A stretch of 64,000 nt of DNA, from contig LNEL01000036.1 of NCBI GenBank assembly GCA_001464935.1, forward strand, positions 1 to 64,000. The letters run 5' to 3'. The notes beneath the pieces were generated by a model. That model made no database searches, was not told the DNA's origin, and saw only the letters and a list, made by a program, of their open reading frames with translations. This DNA is from Gammaproteobacteria bacterium Ga0077536. Lineage in GTDB: Bacteria > Pseudomonadota > Gammaproteobacteria > Ga0077536. Below are positions 1 through 8,310 of this stretch, in pieces. Both the position numbers and the translations under genes were made by a program. Every line of letters begins with the position of its first letter. Position 1 is the stretch's first letter.

Positions 1-106
1 GGGGCTGCGCCGCCTGCCAGCCGACCTGCGCCGCCAGCAGGACGGCGAGCAGCGCGGGCAGCCCCCACGGCAGCTGCCGCCACGGGCGCTGCGCGCGGGC
101 ACTCAC
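1..106 (-). CDS. N-terminal fragment of a membrane protein, probably the next gene of an ABC export operon
   Basis: The reverse strand opens with GTG at 106-104, overlapping the TGA of the upstream permease gene in a GTGA junction, and stays open to the window edge. The 35 visible residues begin with a basic stretch (SARAQRPWRQ) followed by a hydrophobic run (LPALLAVLLAAQVGW), as expected for an N-terminal signal anchor. The 4-bp overlap says it is translationally coupled to the ABC-2 permease. Too little is visible to name a family. Confidence 0.6.
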   Translation of the reverse strand, partial: MSARAQRPWRQLPWGLPALLAVLLAAQVGWQAAQP

Positions 107-882
107 AGCGCGCGGCGCTCGAAGTCGATGAGGCCGAGCACGGCGAGCAGGCCGGTGTAGATCAGCGTCTGCCCGAGCAGCGACGCGATGCCGATGTCGG
201 TTGCGCCGTACACCAGCCACGCGCTCTGCGTGTAGCGCGAGAAATCCGGTAGCAGGTGGGCGAGGGCCTGGATGCCCCAGGCCACCGCGCGGTCCAGCGG
301 CTGCGCGAGGTCGACGGTCGCGCCCTCGCTCAGCAGCACGCACGCGGCGATCACGCGGCCTAGCGCATAGAAGCCGGCCACCGCGCCGAAGGCGAGCGGC
401 ACCTGGCCGAGGCTGCACGCGCAGGCCAGCGCGAGCGCGGCGACGATCGCGAGTTCGCAGGCGAGTGACAGCGTCCACAGCGCGAGATCGCCCGCCGCCA
501 CCAGCGGCACGAGCGGCAGGGCCGCCGCCAGCGCGAACGCCAGCGCCGCGAGCAGTTGGCCGGAGAGCTTGGCGAGGTACCAGGTGCGCCGCGCGACGGG
601 GCGCGCGAGCAGCGTGTCGAGCAGGCGGTCGTCGAGGTCGCGCACGAGACTGACGATGATCGCGAGCGCGAACAGCAGCACCAGCAGCGGCCGCACGAGG
701 CCGGCGTAGAACACGACCTGCTGCGCGGCAATCTCGGTGACGGCGAGTCCCGCGATGAACACCGCGATCACATGGCTTACGACTATGGCGAGCACGGCGG
801 GCAGCGCGGCGCGCGCGCGCCACCATTCGCGGCCGTGCCAGCGCAGCAGCGCCGTGTATTGCGCGCGAACCGTCATCGGCAA
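103..882 (-). CDS. ABC-2 type transporter permease
   Basis: A 259-residue, very hydrophobic protein with about six membrane segments. A short cytoplasmic N-terminus (residues 1-25, ending WHGREWWRARAALP) is followed by TM pairs and the cytosolic motif DLDDRLLDTLLARPVAR near residues 82-98. That motif is typical of ABC-2 permeases, in which this loop contacts the ATPase. It ends in the basic tail DFERRAL. No ATPase is visible; it may lie beyond the window. It overlaps the next gene by 4 bp. The substrate is unknown. Only 21 bp separate its start from the divergent kinase, so one of the two starts may lie further inside (Met at 876 is the alternative here). Confidence 0.75.
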   Translation of the reverse strand: MPMTVRAQYTALLRWHGREWWRARAALPAVLAIVVSHVIAVFIAGLAVTEIAAQQVVFYAGLVRPLLVLLFALAIIVSLVRDLDDRLLDTLLARPVARRTWYLAKLSGQLLAALAFALAAALPLVPLVAAGDLALWTLSLACELAIVAALALACACSLGQVPLAFGAVAGFYALGRVIAACVLLSEGATVDLAQPLDRAVAWGIQALAHLLPDFSRYTQSAWLVYGATDIGIASLLGQTLIYTGLLAVLGLIDFERRAL

Positions 883-903
883 TCGGGAGCCCGTTCTGAG
901 TCG

Positions 904-2682
904 ATGGAAACGATAGTAACATCGGCCCCTGCGGCACGCAGTCGCTCACCCGCGGGATTCATCGTGTTTGACATTGCCGCCCTTCTCGACCGCCGCCGCG
1001 AACACTGGATCCTGGCGATGATGCTGCTGGCGCTGCACGGCGCGGTGGTGGCGGGCGCCGGTTCCGGCGTGGCCGCGTCGCTGATGACGACGCATCTCGG
1101 CCTGTTCTTCCTGTGGCAGCCGATCTGGCGGCGCGATGAAACGCTCGACTGGACGACCGCCCTCATCGTGGTGCTGTTCACGGCCTTCTGCGCGATTGCC
1201 CTCGACTGGCTGCTGCTGTTCGCATGGGTGATCGTGCTGATTGGCATCGTCGCCGGCCGCTCGCTCGACACGCGCAAGGAGCGCTACGCGTACATGCTGA
1301 CGCTGGCGGTGCTGATCGCCGAACTGCTGGTGCTGATCGTGCCGCCGGCGTTCAAGATCATCACGCTGAACCCGACCGTCGCGAACGCGTTCAGGCTCGT
1401 GCTGACAGCCGCGCCGATGTGCCTGCTGCTGTTGCCGCCCGTCACGGCACCGCGCGCAACGTTTCCGATCGAGTTCTTCCGCGGCATCATCATTGCGCTG
1501 ATCACCGCGCTGCTCGCACTCGGCAGCGTGGTGCTGTCGTTCCAGCGCGGGCTCGACTATCCGGCGGCGCTGTTCGTCGCCCTGCTCGCCGTCGCCGCGT
1601 TCCTGCTGTTCCTCGCCTGGCTGATCTCGCCCGATGCGCGCAGCGGGCTCGGCAGTCTGTGGGAGAAGTCGGTGTTGAACATCGGCACGCCGTTCGAAGC
1701 GTGGATTTCACGCCTCGCCGAACTCGCGGCACGCGAATCCTCGATGGCGGCGCTGTATGCCGCCGCGCTCGAGGATCTGCTCGGCATGCCGTGGGTGGCG
1801 GGGCTGCGCAGCGCAGACGGTGCGCTGCGTGGCCGCGAGACCAGTCACCATGTGCATCTCGCGAGCGGGCCGGTCGATCTCACCCTGTACGCGGAGCGTC
1901 CGATCGGCCCGGCGCTGCGCCATCACGCGCGCCTGTTGATCGAAATCCTCGGCCAGTTCTGCATCGCCAAGCGTCGCGAAGTCGAACAGGCGCACCAGGC
2001 ACAGCTGAAAGCGATCTACGAAACGGGCGCGCGCGTGACGCACGACATCAAGAACCTGCTGCAGTCGCTGAAGATCATGGCTGCACCGGTGCCGCGCGGC
2101 GACACCGATCGCGAGACCGAGCAGGTCCTGCGCCTGCGGCGCCAGTTGCCGCAGGTCGTGCAGCGCCTGCAGGTGGCGCTCGACAAACTGCAGCAGCCGG
2201 CCACGCCGCCGACCGCCGGGCGCAGTCTCGCGGCGTGGTGGCAACAGCTCTGCGCGCGCTGCGAAGGCCAGGACATCGCGCTGACCGCGCGCATGTCCAA
2301 TCCCGGTCTCGCCGTGCCCGATGAATGCCTCGACAGCGTGCTCGAGAACCTGCTCGACAATGCGCGCCAGAAGCGGCTGACCGAAGCCGGCATCGACGTC
2401 AGCGTCACGCTCGAGAACCGGGGCCAGGGCTTCACGCTCGATGTGCTCGACAGCGGGCGCGGCATTCCGGAGGAGATCCGTGCCGGCCTGTTCGTGCAGC
2501 CGGTGGCCTCCGCGAACGGGCTCGGCATCGGGCTGTACCAGGCACATCAGCTCGCGTCGCGCTCGGGGCTCGGCCTCGCGCTCGTCGAGAACCGGGACGG
2601 CGCGGTGCGCTTCAGGCTGAAGTGTGGCGACGCGGACGATGCGTCCGGCGCGCCCGATCCCGACGTCACGCTGCCGGCCTGA
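904..2682 (+). CDS. Membrane-bound sensor histidine kinase (PrsK-like HATPase)
   Basis: The protein has about 592 residues. The first ~240 hold six to seven hydrophobic segments forming a membrane sensor. A GAF-like linker follows (about 260-360), then the phosphoacceptor box VTHDIKNLLQ with His380, an N-box LENLLDNA at about 480-487, a G1 box DSGRGIP at about 516-522 and a G2 box GLGIGLY at about 539. The H-box with HD(I/L)KN is the type found in PrsK kinases of exopolysaccharide/PEP-CTERM systems. No response regulator is adjacent; the gene is followed 13 bp later by an ATPase. The start is uncertain: ATG 904 gives only 21 bp to the divergent permease, while GTG 964 with an upstream GCGGGA is an equally good start and would leave room for a promoter. 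Confidence 0.85.
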   Translation: METIVTSAPAARSRSPAGFIVFDIAALLDRRREHWILAMMLLALHGAVVAGAGSGVAASLMTTHLGLFFLWQPIWRRDETLDWTTALIVVLFTAFCAIALDWLLLFAWVIVLIGIVAGRSLDTRKERYAYMLTLAVLIAELLVLIVPPAFKIITLNPTVANAFRLVLTAAPMCLLLLPPVTAPRATFPIEFFRGIIIALITALLALGSVVLSFQRGLDYPAALFVALLAVAAFLLFLAWLISPDARSGLGSLWEKSVLNIGTPFEAWISRLAELAARESSMAALYAAALEDLLGMPWVAGLRSADGALRGRETSHHVHLASGPVDLTLYAERPIGPALRHHARLLIEILGQFCIAKRREVEQAHQAQLKAIYETGARVTHDIKNLLQSLKIMAAPVPRGDTDRETEQVLRLRRQLPQVVQRLQVALDKLQQPATPPTAGRSLAAWWQQLCARCEGQDIALTARMSNPGLAVPDECLDSVLENLLDNARQKRLTEAGIDVSVTLENRGQGFTLDVLDSGRGIPEEIRAGLFVQPVASANGLGIGLYQAHQLASRSGLGLALVENRDGAVRFRLKCGDADDASGAPDPDVTLPA

Positions 2683-2695
2683 GCCGCGCCTGACG

Positions 2696-3859
2696 ATGCT
2701 CCAGACGCTCGCCATCACGAACTATCGATCGCTGCGCGAACTCACGCTGCCGCTGACCCGCCTGAATGTGATCACCGGTGCCAACGGCAGCGGCAAGTCG
2801 AATCTGTATCGCGCGCTGCGCCTGCTCGGCGAGACGGCGCTCGGCGGCGCGGTCGCGAGCCTCGCGCGCGAAGGTGGTTTGCCGTCGGTGCTGTGGGCGG
2901 GGCCGGAAACGCTGCCGCGCGCCGTGCGGCGAGGCACCCAGCCCGTGCAGGGCGGGCCACGACGCGGCCCGGTGCACCTGCGCATGGGCTTTGCGGGTGA
3001 CGAGGTCGGCTACGCGATCGATTTCGGGCTGCCGTCACCGCCCGCCGGCGCCTTCGATCGCGATCCGGAGATCAAAGTCGAATGCCTGTGGCACGGCGCG
3101 GTGCTGCGCGCGGCGAACGCCGTCGTCGAGCGCCGCGGCGGTGTCGTCAGCACACGTGAGGCGCGCGGCCAGTGGGCGGTCATCGCGCAGCATGTGCCGA
3201 GTTACGAGAGCATGCTGACCCATGTCGCGGACCCGCAGCGCGCACCGGAGGTGATGGCGCTGCGCGAGTCGATACGCTCGTGGCGCTTCTACGATCACTT
3301 CCGCACCGACGCCGCGGCGCCTGCACGCCAGGTGCAGGTCGGCACGCGCACCCCGGTGCTGAGCCATGACGGACATGACCTCGCGGCGGCGCTGCAGACC
3401 ATCCGCGAAATCGGCGATCCGGTGGCGCTCGATGCGGCAGTCGAGGACGCGTTTCCGGGCGCGCACCTCGACATCACGAGCGTCGACGGTCGTTTCGCGC
3501 TCGGCTTCCGGCAGCACGGCCTGCTGCGCGCGCTGACGCAGGCCGAACTCTCCGACGGCACGCTGCGCTACCTGTTGTGGATCGCGGCGCTGTCGACGCC
3601 ACGGCCGCCGGCGCTGATGGTGCTGAACGAGCCCGAAACGAGCCTGCATCCGGATCTGATGCCTGCCCTCGCGCGCCTGATCGAACAGGCCAGCCGACAC
3701 ACGCAGATCCTCGTCGTCTCACATTCGTCACGGCTGGTCAGCGCGCTCGAGGCGGGCGACGACGCCTCCTCCATCACGCTCGAGAAAACCCTCGGTGAAA
3801 CCTGCGCGCGGGGCTTCGGGCCACTGGACGTGCCGCCGTGGCACTGGCCGTCGCGCTGA
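2696..3859 (+). CDS. AAA family ATPase (RecF/SMC-like, COG4637 type)
   Basis: A 387-residue P-loop ATPase of the ABC/SMC head type without coiled coil. The N-terminal Walker A is GANGSGKS (28-35), preceded by the family-typical start LAITNYRSLRELTLPL. The C-terminal half has a signature-like LSDGTLRYL, a Walker B ALMVLNEPETSLHPD and a His switch ILVVSHSSRL. Proteins of this family are predicted ATPases of unknown cellular role, sometimes linked with nucleases, but no nuclease gene is next to it. ATG 2696 was chosen because homology starts at MLQTLAITNYRSL; longer versions would overlap the kinase. It is probably cotranscribed with the kinase, and a functional link is unproven. Confidence 0.8.
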   Translation: MLQTLAITNYRSLRELTLPLTRLNVITGANGSGKSNLYRALRLLGETALGGAVASLAREGGLPSVLWAGPETLPRAVRRGTQPVQGGPRRGPVHLRMGFAGDEVGYAIDFGLPSPPAGAFDRDPEIKVECLWHGAVLRAANAVVERRGGVVSTREARGQWAVIAQHVPSYESMLTHVADPQRAPEVMALRESIRSWRFYDHFRTDAAAPARQVQVGTRTPVLSHDGHDLAAALQTIREIGDPVALDAAVEDAFPGAHLDITSVDGRFALGFRQHGLLRALTQAELSDGTLRYLLWIAALSTPRPPALMVLNEPETSLHPDLMPALARLIEQASRHTQILVVSHSSRLVSALEAGDDASSITLEKTLGETCARGFGPLDVPPWHWPSR

Positions 3860-3984
3860 AAGCGCTGGGCGAAAATATCGATCGCCCGCCATGATCCCGG
3901 GCGGCAGCGCCGGATCTCCGCGCCGGTTGCCGTGAAAGTGCCTGTCCGGGGGTCGGGCTGCCGCGGCTCAACGTTGTGCAAACC

Positions 3985-4187
3985 CCCGATCCCGGATTCC
4001 GCGATGCTGCATCCGGGCTACGCCAGGCGATACCGGGCTTTCAGGATGGCGTGTGAGGCAGGCGCCCCATAAAAGCTCGGCGTAGCCCGGGTGCAACGCA
4101 GTGGAACCCGGGGAGCGGCATCTGACAGGCCGCTCCCCGGATTCCGCGCTCCGCGCTGCACCCGGGCTATACGAGGGCGCCGGACAG
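3985..4187 (+). repeat. Interspersed repeat, copy A
   Basis: First copy of the roughly 203-bp duplicated unit. It begins CCCGATCCCGGATTCCGC and ends GAGGGCGCCGGACAG. Its second half (from about 4083) is palindromic: GTAGCCCGGGTGCAACGC pairs with GCGCTGCACCCGGGCTA through an inner GGGGAGCGG/CCGCTCCCC stem. Homology to copy B is seen directly in the sequence, with scattered substitutions and a 1-bp length difference. Confidence 0.85.
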
Positions 4188-4396
4188 CTCAGTTGCTGTG
4201 ACAGTGCTGTCCGGCGCTCTTTGGGTAGCCCGGCACCCGGGTTGCGCTCCGCTGCTTCTGGCCAAGGACAACGCTGCGCGCGCACGGCCTCTCGTCGCCC
4301 GGAAGAAGCGCAGCGCAATCCGGGATCGCGGCGGCGGCGACGTTCGTCCCCGGCACCTGCGCCACGCAGGCCGATTGCCGCGGTTCAACGGCAAGT

Positions 4397-4600
4397 CCCG
4401 ATCCCGGATTCCGCGGGGCTGCATCCGGGCTACGTCAGGTGATACCGGGCTTTCTGGATGGCGGATGAGGCAGGCGCCTCGTGAAAGTTAGGTGTAGCCC
4501 GGGTGCAACGCAGTGAAACCCGGGAGCTGCGGCGTCTGACAGGCCGCTCCCGGGTTCTGCGCTCCGCGCTACACCCGGGCTACACGAGGGCGCCGGACAG
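4397..4600 (+). repeat. Interspersed repeat, copy B
   Basis: Second copy of the unit, same order and orientation as copy A. Substitutions include GGGGCTGCATCC for GATGCTGCATCC, and the palindromic half uses CCCGGGAGC/GCTCCCGGG. Several changes in the palindrome are compensated on the other arm, which suggests selection for, or conversion of, the hairpin rather than free drift. Confidence 0.85.
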
Positions 4601-4660
4601 GTCGGTTTCTCCGCAGCCAACGACAGGCCCGGAATGGCGACCGGTGGTTTAGCGGGCGCC

Positions 4661-5275
4661 TCAGCCGCGCCCGGCCAGCGCAAGCTCTTCACCGAGCGCT
4701 CGCGCCACAGCCGGCCGCGCGCGCAGCGCCGTCGCATAGCGTGCGAGCACCGGCCACTCCGCGAGATCGACGCCCGCCGGCTGCGCCCAGCCGAGCGTCG
4801 TCACGAGATAGGCGTCGGCCACCGTGAACCCGTCGAGCAGGTAATCGCGCTCGGCGAGGTGCTCGGACAGGAAGCGGTACTTCGCGGGCAGGGAGTCACG
4901 CGCGAACTGCTTGGCCTCGGCCGGCACCGCCGGATTGAACAGCAGAAAGAACACGCCCTTGTGAATCTCGGTCGCGATGTAGTTCAGCCATTGCTGCAGC
5001 AGCGAACGTTCGCGCGTGCCGGCCGGTGGCGCCAAGCCTGTGGCGGGCGCCTGATCGGCGACATACTGCAGCACTGCGGGGCCCTCGGTCAGGATGCCGT
5101 CCGCCGTCAGCAGCGCGGGCACCTGGCCTTTTGGATTGATCTTCAGGTAGTCGGCACCGTCGGTCGTCTGTTTCGTCGACAGCACGACCTGGTGAAAGCC
5201 GGCGTCGAGGCCCGCCTCGTAGAGCGCGATGCGCGTGGCCAGCGAACAGGACAGCGGGGCAAAATACAGTTCCAT
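4661..5275 (-). CDS. gstA: Beta-class glutathione S-transferase
   Basis: A 204-residue protein matching the bacterial beta-class GST pattern. It has a thioredoxin-fold N-terminus with the class-defining Cys10 (APLSCSLATR), the cis-proline motif GQVPAL (about 50-55), a TEGPAVLQY glutathione-contact segment, and an all-helical C-terminus with EWLNYIATE-like LNYIATEIHKG containing the conserved His near 106. It would conjugate or thiolate electrophiles with glutathione in the cytoplasm. It is transcribed divergently from a TetR regulator, with an inverted repeat in the gap, so it is the likely regulatory target. Confidence 0.9.
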   Translation of the reverse strand: MELYFAPLSCSLATRIALYEAGLDAGFHQVVLSTKQTTDGADYLKINPKGQVPALLTADGILTEGPAVLQYVADQAPATGLAPPAGTRERSLLQQWLNYIATEIHKGVFFLLFNPAVPAEAKQFARDSLPAKYRFLSEHLAERDYLLDGFTVADAYLVTTLGWAQPAGVDLAEWPVLARYATALRARPAVARALGEELALAGRG

Positions 5276-5298
5276 GCGAAGCTCCTCGATATGTGGCG

Positions 5299-5369
5299 GT
5301 TATTTTTGTACCGTTCCGCAAGAATTTGACCATTTCGTTTATTTTTATGCAAGACGGTACAAATAAAAC
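5299..5369. promoter_or_regulatory. Inverted repeat in the gst/tetR divergent region
   Basis: GTTATTTTTGTACCGT at 5299-5314 and ACGGTACAAATAAAAC at 5354-5369 are inverted copies with one mismatch, sharing the core TTTGTACCGT, with about 39 bp between them. The left arm lies between the two genes and the right arm covers the first codons of the regulator. The arrangement and AT-rich content fit a TetR-family operator pair controlling both genes. This is inferred from position and symmetry only. Confidence 0.5.
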
Positions 5370-5970
5370 GCCGCGCCCCCGCGGCCGGCCGCGCGCCTAT
5401 GACCCGGCGGTCGTCGCCGGTCGCATCGTCGACACGTTCTGGACCTGCGGCTACGCCGCGACCAGCCTCGACCAGCTGGCGGCCGCGACCGGCATGAACC
5501 GCCCGAGTCTCTATGCCGCGTTCGGTGACAAGAAGTCGATGTATCGCGGCGCGCTGGACGCGTTCGCGACGCAGGTCAGGCGCGAGGTCGAGGCCGCGCT
5601 TGCCGCGCCCCGCATTGCCGTCGCGCTGCGCGAGTTCTATCGCGGCGCGATCGCGGTCTACCTGAGCGGGGAGTCGGGGCCGCGCGGCTGCCTGTTCGTG
5701 TGCACGGCAGCGGTCGAAGCGGTCAACGACGCGGACATCCGCGGTGACATCGGGCGCGTGCTGCAGGGAATCGACAGCGCGCTGGAGGCCCGCATCAAAT
5801 CAGCCCAGCAGGCCGGCGAGATCGGCAGCGCGCAGCGCGCGGGCGACCTCGCGCGCGTCGCGGGCGCCGTGCTGCACAGTCTGGCCATTCGTGCCCGCAC
5901 CGGCACGCCGAAACGCCAGCTCGAGCGTCTCGCCGACGCGCTCGTCCAGCTCATCACCACCGCCGGCTGA
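5347..5970 (+). CDS. TetR/AcrR family transcriptional regulator
   Basis: A 207-residue regulator. A basic N-terminus (TPRPRGRPRAYDP) leads into the helix-turn-helix FWTCGYAATSLDQLAAATGM...SLYAAFGDKKSMY at about residues 30-70, followed by an all-helical ligand/dimer domain. It is a cytoplasmic repressor or activator responding to an unknown small molecule. ATG 5347 lacks a clear Shine-Dalgarno; GTG 5293 in the same frame is an alternative but adds residues foreign to the family. The divergent GST is the obvious target; the SDR operon downstream (34 bp away) could also be controlled. Confidence 0.85.
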   Translation: MQDGTNKTPRPRGRPRAYDPAVVAGRIVDTFWTCGYAATSLDQLAAATGMNRPSLYAAFGDKKSMYRGALDAFATQVRREVEAALAAPRIAVALREFYRGAIAVYLSGESGPRGCLFVCTAAVEAVNDADIRGDIGRVLQGIDSALEARIKSAQQAGEIGSAQRAGDLARVAGAVLHSLAIRARTGTPKRQLERLADALVQLITTAG

Positions 5971-6003
5971 CGCCGGAGTCATTCATCGAGGGGAGAGAAG
6001 TCC

Positions 6004-6885
6004 ATGTCATTGCTGAGCGGAAAGCGCGTTCTCATCACCGGCTCGTCACGCGGTCTCGGCCGCGCGTTTGCGATCGCGATGGCGCAGGAAGGCGCCAGCG
6101 TCATGCTGAACGGCACGAACACCGCGGCACTCGCCGACGCCGAAGCCGCGGTGCGCGCAGTCGGCGGGCCGGTCGCCTCGCTCGCGGGCTCGGTCGCCGA
6201 CAGTGCCGTCTGCGCGCGGCTGGTGCAGGGCTGCATCGAGTCCTTCGGCGGCATCGACATCCTGATCAACAACGCCGGCGTCGTGCGCGATCGCACGCTC
6301 GCGAAAATGACCGACGCCGAGTTCGATGAAGTGATTGCCGTCCATCTGCGCGGCAGCTTCGTCTGCGGCAGGCACGCAGCGGCGGCAATGCGCGAACAGG
6401 GCGGCGGGCAGATCATCAATGTCATTTCGAACTCGGGCCTGACCGGCGGCTTCGGCCAGAGCAACTATGCGGCCGCGAAGTCCGGCATGCTGGGCCTGCA
6501 ACGCACGTGGGTGCTCGAACTTTCGCGCTACGGCATCCGCTGCAACGCGTTCTGGCCGATCGCCGATACCGACATGACGCACGTCGTGTTCGACAACGCC
6601 GCGCGCGATGCTGCCAGCAAAGGCCTGCCAGCGCCGACGCCGGCCGCGCTCGGCTTCGGCAGCCCAGCCGAAGTCGCGCAGGGCATGGTGTGGCTCGCGA
6701 GCGATGCGGCACAGCACTTCAACGGACAGATCGTGACCTTCAACGGGCGCAAGACCGCGCTGTGGACGCAGCCTCGCGAAATGCACGAGGCGTTTCGCGC
6801 GACGCCGTGGACGGCGGCCGACCTCGCGCAGCACTATGCCGCCATTGCACCCGAAGCGCTGTACCAGGCACGCTTCGTCGAATAG
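6004..6885 (+). CDS. Short-chain dehydrogenase/reductase (FabG-like)
   Basis: A 293-residue classical SDR. It has the Rossmann cofactor motif TGSSRGLGRAF at about 12-22, the NNAG stabilising motif near 92-95, and a catalytic Ser plus YxxxK in ISNSGLTGGFGQSNYAAAKSG. The C-terminus extends about 40 residues beyond a minimal SDR. It has a strong ribosome site (GAGGGGAGAG upstream of ATG 6004). NAD(P)H-dependent oxidation of a hydroxyacyl or alcohol substrate is expected, but the substrate cannot be read from sequence. It heads a run of genes including a second SDR, a CMD protein and DUF1329, suggesting lipid or aromatic/steroid catabolism. Confidence 0.85.
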   Translation: MSLLSGKRVLITGSSRGLGRAFAIAMAQEGASVMLNGTNTAALADAEAAVRAVGGPVASLAGSVADSAVCARLVQGCIESFGGIDILINNAGVVRDRTLAKMTDAEFDEVIAVHLRGSFVCGRHAAAAMREQGGGQIINVISNSGLTGGFGQSNYAAAKSGMLGLQRTWVLELSRYGIRCNAFWPIADTDMTHVVFDNAARDAASKGLPAPTPAALGFGSPAEVAQGMVWLASDAAQHFNGQIVTFNGRKTALWTQPREMHEAFRATPWTAADLAQHYAAIAPEALYQARFVE

Positions 6886-6936
6886 CCTGAGGCACCCGAC
6901 GAGCGCGTCCCGCCGCCTTCAAACCAGGAGTTCTCC

Positions 6937-7680
6937 ATGACCGACAACATCGCCGCCAAGGTCGTCATCATCACCGGCGCGAGCAGCGGCCTCGGTGCCG
7001 CGACCGCGCGCCTGCTCGCCGGCCACGGCGCATTGCTCGCGCTCGGCGCGCGTCGCCTCGACAGGCTCGACGCGCTCGCAAGCGAACTCCGCGCACGGGG
7101 TGCCCGGGTGCTCGTGCGGGCGACGGACGTCACCGATCGCGCGCAGGTGCAGGCACTGGCCGACGCCGCGCTCGCCGAGTTCGGCCGCATCGACGTCATC
7201 GTCAACAACGCGGGCCTGATGCCACATTCGCCGCTGGAGCGCCTGAAGGTCGACGACTGGGATCGCATGATCGACGTGAACCTCAAGGGCACGCTCTACG
7301 GCATCGCCGCCGTGCTGCCGCAGATGAAGGCACAGAAGAGCGGGCACGTGATCAACGTGTCGTCGGTCGCCGGCCACAAGGTGAGGCCCGGCAGCGCGGT
7401 CTACGCGGCGACCAAGCACGCCGTGCGCGTGATCGCCGAAGGCCTGCGCCAGGAAGTCAAACCGTACAACATCCGCTGCACGATCATTTCGCCCGGCGCG
7501 GTCGAATCCGAACTCGCCGACAGCATCACCGAGCCGGACATCGAGGCGGCCGTGCGCAAGATCTACGAGATCGCCGTGCCGGCCGAAACCTTCGCCAACA
7601 TGGTGCTGTTCGCGATGAGCCAGCCGGAAGAAGTCGACGTGAACGAGATCCTGTTCAGGCCGACCCGCCAGGAAATCTGA
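6937..7680 (+). CDS. Short-chain dehydrogenase/reductase (YdfG-like)
   Basis: A 247-residue classical SDR. It has [11 protein letters not shown] for the dinucleotide fold (about 14-24), NNAG at about 90-93, and the catalytic set Ser in [11 protein letters not shown] with YAATKHAV. The C-terminal [10 protein letters not shown] ending is typical of the NADP-dependent YdfG/serine-dehydrogenase-like group. AGGAG precedes ATG 6937. It lies 51 bp after the first SDR, in the same direction, so cotranscription is likely. The substrate is unknown. Confidence 0.85.
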   Translation: MTDNIAAKVVIITGASSGLGAATARLLAGHGALLALGARRLDRLDALASELRARGARVLVRATDVTDRAQVQALADAALAEFGRIDVIVNNAGLMPHSPLERLKVDDWDRMIDVNLKGTLYGIAAVLPQMKAQKSGHVINVSSVAGHKVRPGSAVYAATKHAVRVIAEGLRQEVKPYNIRCTIISPGAVESELADSITEPDIEAAVRKIYEIAVPAETFANMVLFAMSQPEEVDVNEILFRPTRQEI

Positions 7681-7746
7681 CCGGGGCGCCACAGCGGCGC
7701 CCACACTTGCCCTCACGCATTCACCGATTGCAGAAGGAGTTGACCG

Positions 7747-8310
7747 ATGCGCCCGACACAAGCCCGCGTCACGCCGCTGGAAGCCGCCGACTGGAGCGAG
7801 GAGCAGCGCGCCCTGATGGCGCCGTTCGAGCAGAGCGGGACCGCGTGGAACGTGTTCAAGACGCTGTTGCGCCATCCCGGCCTGTTCAAGCGCTGGATGC
7901 CGTTCGCCACCCACGTGCTCGCCAAGCAGACCCTGTCACTGCGCGAGCGCGAGATGCTGATCCTGCGCATCGGCTGGTTGTGTCGCGCGCCCTACGAGTG
8001 GACCCAGCATGTGCAGATCGGCCTGCGGGCCGGCCTCAGTGCCGCCGAGATCGATCGGATTGCCGACGGTCCCGAGGCACCGGGCTGGAGCGCTCACGAG
8101 GCGGCGCTGCTGCGCGCAGCGGACGAACTGCATCGTGACTGCTGCATCTCGGACGCCACCTGGCAGACGCTGGCACAGACCTGCTCGACCGAACAACTGA
8201 TGGATGTCGTGTTCACGGTTGGTCAGTACAACATGGTGTCGATGGCCTTGAACACGTTGGGCGTGCAGATCGACGACGCGCTGCCGCGCTGGCCCCGCAC
8301 TCCCGGGTAA
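7747..8310 (+). CDS. Carboxymuconolactone decarboxylase family protein
   Basis: A 187-residue, mostly helical protein of the CMD/AhpD-like fold. The diagnostic segment is LSLREREMLILRIGWLCRAPYEWTQHVQIG at about 60-90, with the Glu and His of the EWxQH pattern that in the decarboxylase branch replaces the CxxC of AhpD. A second copy of the helical motif surrounds LMDVVFTVGQYNMVSMALNTLG. AAGGAG precedes ATG 7747. Close relatives often sit beside SDR and hydrolase genes for catabolism of ring compounds. The reaction is not assigned. Confidence 0.8.
   Translation: MRPTQARVTPLEAADWSEEQRALMAPFEQSGTAWNVFKTLLRHPGLFKRWMPFATHVLAKQTLSLREREMLILRIGWLCRAPYEWTQHVQIGLRAGLSAAEIDRIADGPEAPGWSAHEAALLRAADELHRDCCISDATWQTLAQTCSTEQLMDVVFTVGQYNMVSMALNTLGVQIDDALPRWPRTPG

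Larger units (their letters stand above)
3860..4660. repeat. Repeat-built intergenic region
   Basis: Eight hundred bases with no credible gene. The region is assembled from GC-rich repeat modules. An imperfect direct duplication of about 203 bp occupies 3985-4187 and 4397-4600. Each copy contains a GATCCCGGATTCCGC...GCATCCGGGCTACG module followed by a palindromic GTAGCCCGGGTGCAACGCAGTG module ending in GAGGGCGCCGGACAG. Between them, about 4204-4340, lie inverted partial copies. The same modules reappear inverted at 33606-33830. Short open frames through this region are by-products of the high GC content. Confidence 0.8.
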
